This document shows positions 1-10,107 of a stretch of DNA of 64,000 bases, in pieces (position 1 is the stretch's first letter; each line of letters starts with the position of its first letter). Source of the stretch: Melampsora larici-populina 98AG31 (taxonomy: Eukaryota > Basidiomycota > Pucciniomycetes > Pucciniales > Melampsoraceae); contig NW_006768850.1 in NCBI RefSeq assembly GCF_000204055.1, forward strand, positions 101,426-165,425. The letters run 5' to 3'. The translations under genes and the position numbers were made by a program. The notes beneath the pieces were generated by a model that made no database searches, was not told the origin of the DNA, and saw nothing but the letters and a program-made list of their open reading frames with translations.

Positions 1-374
1 ATTTCACCATCTTCACACATCTTCCAGCAAATGAGCACTTTTGAAAATTGTTTTTGTAACTCAGCCAGACGCGCACTTGGATGCTTGATACCTTCTACCA
101 TCCTAGATAAGTCATCATGCATAGTCCAATACAAAATACTATTCACCACTTCTGCAAATTCAGGTTTATAGTTTTCATGTCCGGTGATCAATTCAGGGTC
201 CAGATAATCAGCAACATCAGGAATCAATGCCAAATAGTTGGTGAGATTTCTTTCCCACATCAAGAAGTTTGATCCATCTACCTCCAGCTTAGCTATACTG
301 TTCAATTTGATCGGTAGGTCCTTTGTCAACGTCACAAAACAATTTGCAAACGCTCTTGCTGCTGTACAAGTCAT
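1..374 (-). CDS. Ty1/Copia retrotransposon Gag-like protein, 5' part, runs off window edge
   Basis: Reading the minus strand from an ATG at 374 gives an open frame of about 124 codons to the window edge. The N-terminal half has the pattern of the UBN2/DUF4219 Copia Gag families: 'KLEVDGSNFLMWERNLTNYL' (L-G-N-x-x-x-W core), followed by 'VVNSILYWTMHDDLSRMV' (A/S-x-x-I-x-x-x-L core). The upstream in-frame stop is a TAG about 60 bases before the ATG, so 374 is the first possible start. It lies downstream of an LTR (532-730) and primer-binding site (517-531) in the same orientation, as expected for the first ORF of a Copia element. Protease, integrase and RT should follow outside the window. Family assignment rests on motif recognition. 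Confidence 0.8.
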   Translation of the reverse strand, partial: MTCTAARAFANCFVTLTKDLPIKLNSIAKLEVDGSNFLMWERNLTNYLALIPDVADYLDPELITGHENYKPEFAEVVNSILYWTMHDDLSRMVEGIKHPSARLAELQKQFSKVLICWKMCEDGE

Positions 375-516
375 TTTTGGTTTAATATCCACTATGAATA
401 TCCGATTTAAGTTTTCTTTCGATGTGTGGTCACTCTATTAATAAATTCAGTATGTTTTGAGTTTAAGTTAGATGAATCTAGAATATCTGGGAAGTATCAA
501 TGCAGCTACAGTTCAA

Positions 517-531
517 CGCAGGCTCATAACC
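517..531 (-). other. Primer-binding site matching the anticodon arm of initiator tRNA-Met
   Basis: Directly inside the LTR, the minus strand reads GGTTATGAGCCTGCG. Its complement GCAGGCTCATAACC is the CAU anticodon stem-loop of initiator methionine tRNA. Priming from an internal tRNA-iMet fragment, rather than the 3' CCA end, is known for Drosophila copia and several fungal Copia elements. The tRNA identity is inferred from the match. Confidence 0.7.
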
Positions 532-730
532 TGTTAACACTGTGATGTGCCGATGGTAGGACAAGGCACGTTAGCTATAGATACCGAGTCTTGTAGAGTG
601 ACATTGCAACTATAAGTACCTGTGATGTGCCGATGGTAGGACAAGGCACGTTAGCTATAGATCCCGAGTCTTGTAGAGTGACAAGGGATCTAGCTAGTCC
701 GCCTTCGGCACAAGCTAAACACTACTAACA
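532..730 (-). repeat. Copia 5' long terminal repeat (199 bp)
   Basis: The segment begins TGTTA and ends TAACA, the TG...CA inverted termini of LTRs. On its inner (left) side it abuts the tRNA-iMet primer site and then the Gag ORF. This makes it the 5' LTR of a minus-strand element whose 3' LTR lies outside the window, so the target-site duplication cannot be checked. Confidence 0.7.
541..683. repeat. Two-copy 80-bp tandem repeat inside the Copia LTR
   Basis: A 63-base block beginning TGTGATGTGCCGATGGTAGG occurs at 541-603 and 621-683 with one visible difference (ATACCG/ATCCCG). The period is 80. It looks like an internal LTR duplication, possibly of enhancer sequence. Confidence 0.85.
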
Positions 731-779
731 ACATGTCACAGGTGAATCCTAGTGAAAGACAGACACAAGTTCACACACA

Positions 780-1430
780 CATAACGAGACAACGAACACA
801 ACATTAACAAATACAATAAAATACAATGCAATACAATACAATACAATACAATACAAGACAAGACAAGACAAGACAAGACAAGACAAGACAAGAGTACAAT
901 ACAATCTGTACCACATTGTCTTGTATGGTGCTGTATGTACTGTATGTGTTGTATGCCTGGTAGGTATTGTATGTACATATGTTTTGTGTGTATTGTATGT
1001 TTTGTATGTCTGGTAGGTATTGTATGTACATATGTTTTGTGTGTATTGTATGTTTTGTATGTCTGATCATTGCATGTACTGTATGTACTGTATGCTTTGA
1101 GTGTCTGGTAGGCTTTGTACATACAGCCATTTTGTTATATGTTGGACATTGAGAGAAAAAAGAAAGTTTTTTGCTACCCTAGAAAAGATTAAACCTCAAA
1201 ATTCACCACTGAAAACAAAAAAACACAGTGTTTGCTGTGTTAAATTGGGTTAAAGACAAGACAAGACAAGGTATTGTATGTACTGTATGTGTTGTATGCC
1301 TGGTAGGTATTGTATGTACATATGTTTTGTATGCATTATATGATTTGTATGTCTGGTCATTGTATGTACAGTATGTACTGTATGCACTTTATGCACTGTA
1401 TGTGCTGTATGCTTTGAGTGTTTGGTAGGT
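780..1430. repeat. Low-complexity tract (ACAAT/ACAAG, then TGTATG and TCTGGTAGGTATTG motifs)
   Basis: From about 820 to 905 the sequence is ACAAT and ACAAG pentamers. From 920 it changes to irregular TGTATGT, TTTTGTATG and TCTGGTAGGTATTG motifs, interrupted around 1150-1250 by ordinary sequence. Open frames here (repeated Tyr/Leu/Cys/Val or Thr/His/Lys) are artefacts of the repeat. The same tract type recurs at 1822-1903, 2085-2215, 2820-3085, 3640-3725, 10740-11028, 13110-13455, 18030-18215, 23790-24290 and 28690-28770. Confidence 0.9.
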
Positions 1431-1434
1431 ATTA

Positions 1435-1819
1435 GGGCTGTGACCCGGCCTGGCCAACTCTGCCCGAGCCATCGCAGAGCACTCACAGCACGCGCCCCGG
1501 GGCCGCCAAGTCTAAGGTGCTGATGATCACAAGCGCACCCTGAGGGTGCCTTGGGCGGGTTGGGCACCGGGGCTGCTGATCATTTTTCTTCAAAGAATCC
1601 CACAGTAAGTCACTCTTTCACAATTTTGTCAAATGAAATAATGACTCTCTGAGTGGTTTTTGTGGCTAAAAACAGCCCCTGGCCCTGCCTGGCCACAAGG
1701 CCCCAGACTCAGGGTGTGCCCTGTCTGGCCCTGATCCATTTTGGAAGGCATTTGGGCTTGACCGAGGCCGGGCAGCGCCCTGGGGCCGGCCCTGAAAGTT
1801 CAGGGCAAGGTCAAAGCCC
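1435..1819 (+). mobile_element. MITE family A, diverged 385-bp copy with TA target duplication
   Basis: A GC-rich block begins GGGCTGTGACCCGGCC and ends GGTCAAAGCCC. It is flanked by TA on both sides (1433-1434, 1820-1821) and sits inside an AT-rich TGTATTG tract. The termini match the copies at 11617-11911 and 23479-23788, but the interior is diverged. A TA duplication and the absence of any ORF suggest a Tc1/mariner-related non-autonomous element. Confidence 0.7.
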
Positions 1820-1905
1820 TAGTAGGTATTGTATGTACTGTATGTAATATATGTAATGCGTGTACTGTATTGTAAGTTTTGTATGTCTGGTAGGTATTAC
1901 TATTA

Positions 1906-2082
1906 GGGGGTTTCAAGTTAGATTTTTTTACATATTTTTACGCTACAACAACTTGCCCATTGTTGTAAAATATGCGTAAAATTTTTACAGCGGGACACCA
2001 TACAATGTTTTACTAATATTTTTTTTACAACTTGTCCAAATTTATAAAAATTACGCAAAATAAAATCAAACTTGAAACCCCC
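1906..2082 (+). mobile_element. MITE family B, 177 bp, with perfect terminal inverted repeats
   Basis: The left end reads TAGGGGGTTTCAAGTT and the right end AACTTGAAACCCCCTA. They are perfect inverted repeats with TA at both outer edges (1904-1905, 2083-2084). The interior is AT-rich and non-coding. A second, incomplete copy starts at 21226. Confidence 0.8.
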
Positions 2083-2084
2083 TA

Positions 2085-2215
2085 TTGTATGTACTGTGGG
2101 TTTTGTGTGTCTGGTAGGTATTATATGTACTGTATGTACTGTATACACTGTGTGTAAGGAGCATACTGTACTGTATGTTTTGTACGTCTGGTAGGTATTG
2201 TATGTATTGTAAATT
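2085..2215. repeat. TGTATG/TCTGGTAGGTATTG low-complexity tract
   Basis: Irregular TGTACTGTATG and TCTGGTAGGTATT motifs. It ends in AAATTTCTTGAAAATTCTTCAAGCTCACTTTTGAG (2211-2245), which recurs beside the tracts near 3085 and 10690 and seems to be the end of a longer dispersed repeat. Confidence 0.8.
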
Positions 2216-2439
2216 TCTTGAAAATTCTTCAAGCTCACTTTTGAGTTCAAATCTTTGTCTTGTTATACACCGATGAGGCACAAATTGGTGAAGATGTCCA
2301 CTTGCGGTAAACTGAGAAGTGACAGGTCAGCTACATGTCACAAACCAAGACGAAGTCGAAGCAGTATTTCAAAGTACAAAATTCAGCTTAGCAAAACTTT
2401 GCATCTCAGCTTCCGCATCAAAAGCGTTATTCAACAACG

Positions 2440-2815
2440 CATCTCTCATCTCAAGGTAATACTTTTAAGTTAAATATAGTTTTAATTTCAATTGCCTCCC
2501 ACCCACCCTACAAAGAAGGACCATCCTTACGACCAGGGCACGGGACGTGCACTACTCAAACGGTAAACTACTAAACCGTTGGTTCTCAAGACCAAGAGTG
2601 TTGGTTTAGATGAACCAAACATTTGGTCCAGGTAAACCAAAAAGAGTGCCCGCTCCGCGCGCTTTCCCACACAGCTCTGACCTCACCACGAGGCAAGGTC
2701 AGAGCAAGGATGGTGAATCTAAGATCACTCTGACCATGCAGAAAGTGATCAATATCACCCATCATGTATCAAATACCTCACTTAAAAGTAAACCATGAAA
2801 GTGGATGGATTGTCT
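2440..2815. other. Intergenic stretch without a supported gene
   Basis: Single-copy-looking sequence between low-complexity tracts. The open frames are short and lack domains or splice structure. Confidence 0.6.
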
Positions 2816-2819
2816 TGGA

Positions 2820-3085
2820 TTCTATTGTACCATATTGTCTTGTTTTGGATGGTACTGCATGTAATGAATGTTCTTTATGTTCTGTGTGTCTGGTAGGTAT
2901 TATGTGTGCTGTATGTACCACATGCACTGTGTGTAAGGCACATACTGTACTGTATGTTTGATTTGTCTGGTAGGTATTATATGTACTGTATGCCCTGTGT
3001 CTAAGGCCCACACTGTACTGTATGTTTTGTATGTCTGGTAGGTATTTGATGTAATGTATGTTTTGTATACATTGTAAATTCATTG
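2820..3085. repeat. TGTATG/TCTGGTAGGTATT low-complexity tract
   Basis: Several repeats of TCTGGTAGGTATT spaced by TGTACTGTATG-like sequence. It is closely related to 2085-2215, including the CTTCAAGCTCACTTTT tail. Confidence 0.8.
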
Positions 3086-3107
3086 AAAATGCTTCAAGCT
3101 CACTTTT

Positions 3108-3602
3108 CACACCGCGGGAATCATTCAGTGTGAAACCGGATTGAGCAAAGCCGCGGTGTCCGGGTCTGATCACGGATCTTGTTTGCCATAGGTTTGCCAT
3201 AGGTTTGCAAGCTTGTCTTGAGCTACCCTCTACATAGTCATCCACTCAGGCTGTAGTATGGACTAATGGAGGTACCATATGTCTAGACTCTTGTAACATA
3301 TACATAATAAAGCTCATGACTCATACATGATCTTGAGTGGTCTGAGGATATTGAAAGGAAAAACATGCATAACAGAAGGATAAAGGAGGGTATAATGATC
3401 AGCTTCATTAAATATGTAGATATGCGCTGTTGTAGTTGAAATACTGCAGCTCAGGAGGACAACTCAAGGGCAGCTCGATGCAAGCTAGCAAACCTATAGC
3501 AAACCTATGGCGAACAAGATCCGCAATTGAAGACAGTGGCGGACCCGGACACTGCGACTTTGCTCAATTGGGTTTCACACTTAATGATTCTGGCGGTCTC
3601 AG
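3108..3602. mobile_element. Foldback element related to the CACTG-ended MITE at 48544
   Basis: The two ends are imperfect inverted copies of about 100-150 bases. Left: CACACCGCGGGAATCA, then GTGTGAAACCGGATTGAGCA. Right, read in reverse complement: ACCGCCAGAATCA, then GTGTGAAACCCAATTGAGCA. Both arms continue through TTGCCATAGGTTTGC-like sequence. The flanks CTCACTTTT and AGTTCAAAT are contiguous at 2230-2250, which looks like an unoccupied paralogous site. No coding sequence is seen. Confidence 0.6.
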
Positions 3603-3639
3603 TTCAAATTTTTTTCTTGGAATGTCTTGTCTTGGATTT

Positions 3640-3725
3640 TTGGATTGTACTGTATAGTCTTGTCTTCTATTTTATCACTTTGTCGTGTATGGTAGTGTAT
3701 GTTCTGTAAGACAAGACAAGACAGT
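3640..3725. repeat. Short TGTCTTG/GACAAG tract
   Basis: TGTCTTG motifs followed by AGACAAGACAAGACA. A remnant of the same microsatellite family as 18030 and 23791. Confidence 0.7.
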
Positions 3726-3779
3726 CCAGTATCAAAAAGTGGCCGCCCAAACTGATTTCCCACCCAGGTTACTACTGTA

Positions 3780-5020
3780 ATAATTACCACATGTCACTGG
3801 TGCCATCTCACATTCAGTACTACGGTACTAGTGGTACTAATTGTAATACTACAGTACTATAGTAACATAGGTCCTAATGAGCCCCCCGGAGAGCCACTAT
3901 CAAGGCACAAGATGTCAAAAACGTTTGAACTACATACCCTTCAGGGTAGTGTGAATTCATAAAAACTTGATATGGCTCCTTGCTCTTCCCCCCAAAAAGG
4001 GCCAGCCAGGAGCAATGGGCTTTGTCAATCTTGGATTTCATAGGAATACAAGTGTGAAGACCTTTTCCAAGCTATTCAATTTTCAGCAATTCACAGCAAA
4101 CATAAGGTGATAGGATCTTTTACATCATGTGCCTTAATAGTAGCTCTCAGAGGTCCTCACTAATGGTACCATAGTACTACTAGTACGTCATCATATATAA
4201 TAATCCAAAAAGCAACATTTGGAAAAAAAAGTGCCACATGGACCCATTTCTTGACACACCAGCCTAAGAAACCCAATGCGGTCAAGGTACACATTGGGTC
4301 ACATGCTAAATAGTCAGAACAAGTAGGACCTACAGTAACTCCCCTATTTCACATTATTGTATGGTCTCCGCTGAGTCCGGTGATCACAGCCGGGTTGCGC
4401 AATTGTTGCAGGCCTTGATGTGATCAACACAGCATTGGTCGAGCAAGCTGCATTCAATGATGTGATTGTATCCCATGGGGTAAAGTGATTGCAAGATCCA
4501 ACATTTTGTGCAATGAGTACAATGTGGGACCCCCCAAAAGGTACAAGTTCTCTCATGACTTGCAGGGTTCCACATGGTCCCACAGCATGGTGTAGTGGTG
4601 AACACCTGCTGTCCTGTGACCACTACCTGATGCAGTAATTAGTGATTGCATCTGACTTTGCTCATTACCACCAAGACACCTTGAAGCTTTCACTTCCAAG
4701 TCTAGGCTAGAGTAAGTAGGGGTAAGTTAACAAGGCGGCTGGCCGCCCAGGGTCTAGTATAGTACTGATGGTATTGATGGTATTGATGGTACTGTAGTAC
4801 TCTATAGTACTATAGTACTATCCATAATCCCAATGTACCCATAGTGTTATCAGTACTATTATAACACCACCATTGGTACCATTAGTACCATATTAGTTAC
4901 CAGTAGTACTATAGTACTAATGGAGTACTAATGGTACTACTATATGGAGTACTATATTATTTACTATAATACTGGAGTACTACACCTAATGGTAGTGTGT
5001 ATTAGTACTAGAGTACCATC
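3780..5020. repeat. GTACTA-rich dispersed repeat
   Basis: Dense GTACTA, TAGTAC and GGTACCATTAGT motifs occur at 3815-3865, 4160-4195 and 4750-5020, separated by sequence without a recognisable gene. The segment around 4065-4170 (CAGCAATTCACAGCAAACAT ... GGTCCTCACTAATGGTACC) reappears inverted at 13030-13095. This shows a dispersed repeat family rather than random low complexity. Because GTAC and TAGTACTA are self-complementary, the tract can form many small hairpins. Confidence 0.7.
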
Positions 5021-6040
5021 TTTTTTACATTTTATAAGATCTAGTTTGTTTGTGATAGTTATTTTGCATGCTTTTGAGGGCATATCATATAAGTGAGTGG
5101 TTACAGGACAGTGGTATGTGACTACAAAGGGTGTTCATCAGAAAATATAGCTTTTGAGATCCCGGGGACACCCCCCTCTGCCAAAGTGCTCAGGTTTTGC
5201 CTGGCTTCAGTAAAAGTTTAAACTGAGTCCTAATTTCCTCTTTAACTTTTTTTATGCCTTAATCTTCCATGTCACAATGTACAAGTCTATTGAATCCCCG
5301 GTTGAAGGCAGGGAAAGTTGGCAATGAACACAATAACCAAAGTAAGAATTGGGCCAAATCCATGAAAGCTCTGTGTAACCCCTTGAAGTGTGAGCCTGCA
5401 GGAGCTCAAAAGTTATATTTGGAATGACTTTCCTTTTAGGTGCCTACTGGGGTCCTGTTGTTACCCTTTGTTGCTTGAATAATTGTGAGAGCGTGAAGGT
5501 TTTAAGTTGTAACTCAAGGGATGTATGGCACCCTTTTTGGCTGCGACTTCACATGGCGGCGGCAGCCACTAAGGCAGGGTTTGACTTCTAATCATCAAGA
5601 TACATCAATCCATCAACTAATCCAAATGTCTAGAGAATCCACCATTAAATCCACATATCACTACAAAGCAATGGAAGAAGTTGCCTGGCACATTATCTTG
5701 GCTCACAGTTTTTCAATTACAGCCATCAACATATACATAACTATTGGAGAAGGTATCAAGTGTAGTGAGGCCAACTCTACATATTATGTCAGCAACTCAA
5801 AGGCTAAGTATCTATCATGTGAAAGGTATGACAAGAGAAATCAATTGTGAATTGGTGGCAGCTTTTGTATATGCATAAGATCCATTAGTTTGTATTTTGA
5901 CTGAAAATGGATGTAGTATTGGATTCTGAAGGTTCAACAACAGTTCCAACATTTCAATGCTCTCATGTGTTTACAAATTCATTGAATGAATAGGTACTGA
6001 TGAAGTTTGATAACCATTTTGTTGACATTGCTTATGAAGT
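5021..6040. other. Intergenic stretch without a supported gene
   Basis: No domain, splice pattern or repeat is recognised. The longest open frame (5521-5850) shows no family features and is probably chance. Confidence 0.6.
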
Positions 6041-6042
6041 TA

Positions 6043-6205
6043 CAGTCAATCTAAAATACCTTGTCCGGTCGAGTTTTGTAAAATAAAAATCACAGCCAAT
6101 ACAGGCTAAGTTATAAGCATAGCCTTCAATCGAGATTCACCTATCTCGATTGAATTTGGGCTGTTTACCACAGCTCACCACTTCTTCCATACCCTCGATC
6201 CCACC
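6043..6205 (+). repeat. Left terminal inverted repeat of the 4.2-kb transposon
   Basis: It pairs with 10108-10274. The outer 33 bases and the inner 80 or so are nearly identical, with an AT-rich mismatched stretch between. It contains the palindrome TCAATCGAGA ... TCTCGATTGA (about 6126-6153), a plausible transposase-binding site. The transposase ATG follows 70 bases inside the end of the repeat, so the repeat may also act as its promoter (inference). Confidence 0.85.
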
Positions 6206-6275
6206 GAACTTCATCAATTTTTCTTATTCATTCAATTCTCATTGTTGATCAATCCATTTCTCTTGCATTCACGCC

Positions 6276-7405
6276 ATGCCATTCATCAAATACACCCCAC
6301 AAATTAAAGTCATCGCACTCAACAAGTGGCTTCTAGGACAATCAATCCCATCAATCAACCACGATCTTCTCCTCGACATCTCAAGAAAATCATTTTCACG
6401 ATGGAAACTTCTTTACGAACACACTCATTCTGTCATCAGAGATCCGGCCACGTACGCGAAACGAGGACGCCCAACTGTATATTCTAGAGAGGATCGCGAG
6501 TTCATGCTTGAGCTTATCGACGATGACCCAACACTTTTTCTGGACGAGATCCAGGAGGCGATGCATGATCACACCGATATCATTGCTTGTCGACAAACAA
6601 TAGCAAACGATTTAAAAGACCGTCTCTTTCTTACTGTTCATAAAGCTGCCAAAGTGGATCCGAAGCAATCCCCTGACCTTCGAGCAGCTTATTCCATGAG
6701 AATCGCCAATATCCCTTCCAAGTGTCTTGTCTTCATGGGTGAGCTTCTTTCTTTTTTTGTCATAAACATTATCAACAGTAACTGACTTGATTGTTCTCCT
6801 TTGCATCTACAAGATGAGACAGGTCTCAGAACACAGGATGTGATGCGAGACAAAGTGAGATCGAAGCGAGGCGAACGACCTGTGAAGTTGAAACAAAAAC
6901 GAAATGGACCGCATTACAGTATTCTCGCAGCCATCTGTGAAATGGGGTTGCTTGCAGTACATTCCAAGATGGATGCCTACCTGCAAACAGATTTCGAAGC
7001 TTTTATGAAGCATCTTTTGGTAAGCATCTCGCCTGTTTCTCATCCTTAATACTTCCAATATACTGATTCAATCATACATTCCCATTGATGCAGCTTCCCG
7101 TGATGAATCGTTACCCTGCGCGAAATTCAGTATTGGTGTTGGACAATTGTACCATTCACCATGGTGGCGAGATCGAACAAATGTGTAATGAGATGGGTAT
7201 TGTTGTTCGCTACTTATCACCGTACTCGCCGGATTTGAACCCAATCGAGAGAATCTTTGATGTTTTCAAAGATAGGCTCAGGAGGAACCGCATGCTGAAT
7301 GATGCAGCTGATAGGCTTGATTGTATGCTAGTAGTAATGAGTGAGGTTTCGACCAGTTCATTGATTATGAGTCTTTATAAGACTTGTGGGTATGAAGAAG
7401 GTTAA
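6276..7405 (+). CDS. Tc1/mariner-superfamily transposase, DD34E
   Basis: Three exons, 6276-6738, 6814-7019 and 7094-7405, joined by GT-AG introns of 75 and 74 bases, give a 326-residue protein, a normal Tc1 length. Residues 1-60 look like a helix-turn-helix DNA-binding region, followed by an 'RGRPTVYS' linker typical of the bipartite paired-like domain. The catalytic triad is visible: D155 in 'VFMDETG', whose codon is created by splicing of exon 1 to exon 2, D240 in 'VLDNCTIHHGG', and E275 in 'SPDLNPIE' with 34 residues between D240 and E275. It should catalyse cut-and-paste transposition into TA sites, matching the TA flanks. The ATG is the first after the left inverted repeat. No disabling change was found. 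Confidence 0.9.
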
Positions 7406-7956
7406 CACGTCATGTGCATTCATCACCATCACCAATCCTACATCCCAAAACAAACATAAATTGTGTACATTTCTCTCTACATTATCCTCAAGAAATGCAA
7501 AAGGGCTATCATACCCAATTCTGTGTTCTTTTCGTGAAGTGAGCTTAAGTCTAGTGATTTAATGAGCTTGAACATGCTTTGTATTCATTAGAGAGTACGT
7601 GTCAGACTTGTAAAAATCTACACATCCTAAAATCTGGGGAAAGTCTTGCTCAAAATCAAGACTTCAGCAGACTCTAGACTCTAGACATGTTCGGTTGTGA
7701 TAAAGAACAATTGTTGTCATTTTCCCTTGCGATAGACCTGTGGTAATCACACTGGTGACTCAGATCTCTCAGGTGTTGGAGTTGGTTCAATGGCTAGGAC
7801 AGTTAACGCATAAAAATTTACATTGCAGCACAAGCGATCACATTGATTTTCTTGGGGGTTAAGGTGGATATAATGAGTAGCTACATGTATAAGGAAAGCT
7901 TCTGCTACAATAAAGGTACCCTTGATTTGTCTTCTCTTTCTTTTAATTTAAACCAT
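7406..7956. other. Spacer between the convergent genes of the transposon
   Basis: About 550 bases separate the two stop codons. It presumably holds both 3' untranslated regions and polyadenylation signals. No ORF or repeat is recognised. Confidence 0.6.
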
Positions 7957-10053
7957 TCAACTCCAAAACGTTGGATTCTTACGCTTCTTCAGCTCAGTTC
8001 GATACAGTGGGGCTTTGTCGTGTAAACGCACCGCCGCTCCATAAGGGAATCCCAACCTCTCAAGGGTTGGAATATCCAACGCAGGAGAGAAGAAGGATTC
8101 GAATTCAACAATGTTGTGTCGATCAAGAAGCTCTCGGGTCACATGATCCTCGGGTCCAACCTTGGCGAACCGGAGATAATCTTCAAAATCCGGAAGAGGA
8201 TATGGTGGTGGCGACTCGGAATAGTGTTGAGGGATTTGTGAGGTCGATGCAACACTATCGGCAGTGTATTTCGGAGGCTGGCAAGGTTGGTTGGAAATAG
8301 GTAGAAATTGGAATCCAGGTCGGCGGGTTGGAGGCTTCATGACTGTAACTCCGGGTTTTTTTTTGAACTGTTTTGAGAAAGAGAAAGGATCATCAGTAAA
8401 CGAAATGAAGAAATGATTAAAAATAGAATCACTTACAATGTCGTTTGCCCAAGTGTCCATCATTGCATGGGACAAGTGCACCGCCTCATTGCTATTTTCC
8501 GGATTAATCATCCCCATGCACTCACGGCCTCCGATTGAGACACACCCAAAGTCTCTCATGAGCTTCACTCGGATTTCCTGAAAGCTTGGATTAACGTTGA
8601 TTCCCTGTGAAAAAAGGAGGTAATGAGTACAATGTTGGCTGGAACAGAGACGAGAGATAGACTTACTAACATGTCCAACTCGTCATTTCGGGCAGGAGCC
8701 AAGGTGTCCGGATGATTGTCTCGGATGGCTCGATCAAAGGTATCCTCCTGATCAGCCCAGAAAGACAAATGAATCAGCTTTCAAAACCATAAACAAAGTC
8801 AAAGATTAGAAATCCAACGTACCTTTGATTTGAGACGGTTTACAGTCTTTGGGTTGTCCATGATCAGTCGAAACCCAACTTCTTTACCTTTATTCTCCAA
8901 CATGGTTGCCTTGAAATGATCGAGGATTGCCTCCGAGGTGATAGGCTTCAAGGCTGACTTGAGGAAATCTCCACGGCCAGCAACGCAGCCCTTGAAGACC
9001 ATCTTACCTTCTTCGTTGGCTATCTTGAGGATCGATCCGCATACAGTCTTGTAGGTATCACAGGCATCAAAGACCTTCGCTTGGATATCGACGAGTTTGG
9101 CACCGTGGATCTGGATGAGGGCATTGAAAGGTTCTTTTGGCGATAAATCGATGTACTTCTGGGCGGCTCCAGATTGGTTATCCGCCTTGGTCTTCGTAAT
9201 TGGAGCGTACACCTGGAACCATAACTTCACGTGGCTTGGTTTAGCCTCAATTGCAAGTTCTTGAGGTTGACGAGCTGCTGCAGGGACTTGGGCCGGTGGT
9301 GGTGTCGATCGAGTTAGGTCAATCTCAAGGTTTGATCCTGACCAAGTCATAATCACGTCAGTTGAATTTCTAAGTTGAGTTTTGGATGAGATATCCAAAA
9401 CTTACCATGACGTGGATTAATTGCAGCTTGAGGTTCAACTTGGATGACTTGGGTGTTGAACATTGGGTCCCGGTGAGCCTGACTGACTTGTGGCTCTTGA
9501 GCAGGTTGTGGGGCTGGAAGCAAACGATTCGAAGAAATTAATAAAAAATAAGATCAGCGAGGAAAGTGATTGATTTGAACGAAACGAGTAAAGAAAAAGG
9601 AAGAAGCAAAGAGGAATGAAAGAGAGGAAAAAACTGACCTGGAGCACGAAGTCGACACGGGAAGTTGCGGAAGCCTGGATCACGGCGCGGATCCAAGTGA
9701 ACCGGTTCTGAGTCTCGATATTGACGGGGGCCGCACATAACGTTTTCATAATGGTGGCCGTCTCTGCAATTACAAAGCAGAGGTCATCAGCAATCGAACA
9801 ACTTGAGTTTGATGAAAGGAAACAAGAGATGAACTTAGTTATGAAAGAGGACAGGGGTACCTTCTCTGCCACGCTCAGGGCTAAGCCCCTCCGGTCCAGC
9901 TTGTCTTGCTTGTCGTATCGCGCTGAAAAACAATTGGTGAGTGAAACGTTATCAAAAAGAAACAAGATCACTGGTTTTGGGAACTTACAATTCATTACAT
10001 CTCTTCTTCTCAGCTTCCAAGAGAACTTCTTTTTTGGTGGCTCGGTGGCCCAT
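7957..10053 (-). CDS. Transposon passenger protein, about 510 residues, SAM-like C-terminus, function unknown
   Basis: Eight exons on the minus strand: 9989-10053, 9861-9922, 9639-9761, 9406-9513, 8823-9337, 8667-8747, 8437-8604 and 7957-8367. All introns are GT-AG, and the frame stays open across every junction, giving about 510 residues. Exon 3 uses the acceptor GCAGAG/ACGG. The N-terminus (from 'MGHRATKKEVLLEAEKKR') is charged and probably helical, and the next part is Pro/Gln-rich. A central region of about 170 residues ('KLWFQVYAPITKTKADNQ' onward) is well ordered but unrecognised. The last 70 residues ('EDYLRFAKVGPEDHVTREL' ... 'LERLGFPYGAAVRL') resemble SAM-like domains common in rust hypothetical proteins. 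It starts just inside the right inverted repeat and converges on the transposase, so both genes may be driven by near-identical terminal repeats. A role in transposition or its regulation is inference. Confidence 0.75.
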
Positions 10054-10107
10054 GGTGGACTTGGAATTGTCGTTGGTATGTTGTGGTGGGATCGAGGGTA
10101 TAATCTG

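Noticed and set aside
780..1430. CRISPR-like array of TCTGGTAGGTATTG repeats
   Set aside because: Spacing and repeats are irregular, spacers are the same low-complexity words, and the context is a fungal nuclear genome.
4344..4623. Two overlapping minus-strand frames of 79 codons, and a tRNA box A-like GGTGTAGTGGTGAACAC at about 4580
   Set aside because: No protein family. No box B (GGTTCGAATCC-like) follows at tRNA spacing, so neither a gene nor a tRNA/SINE could be supported.
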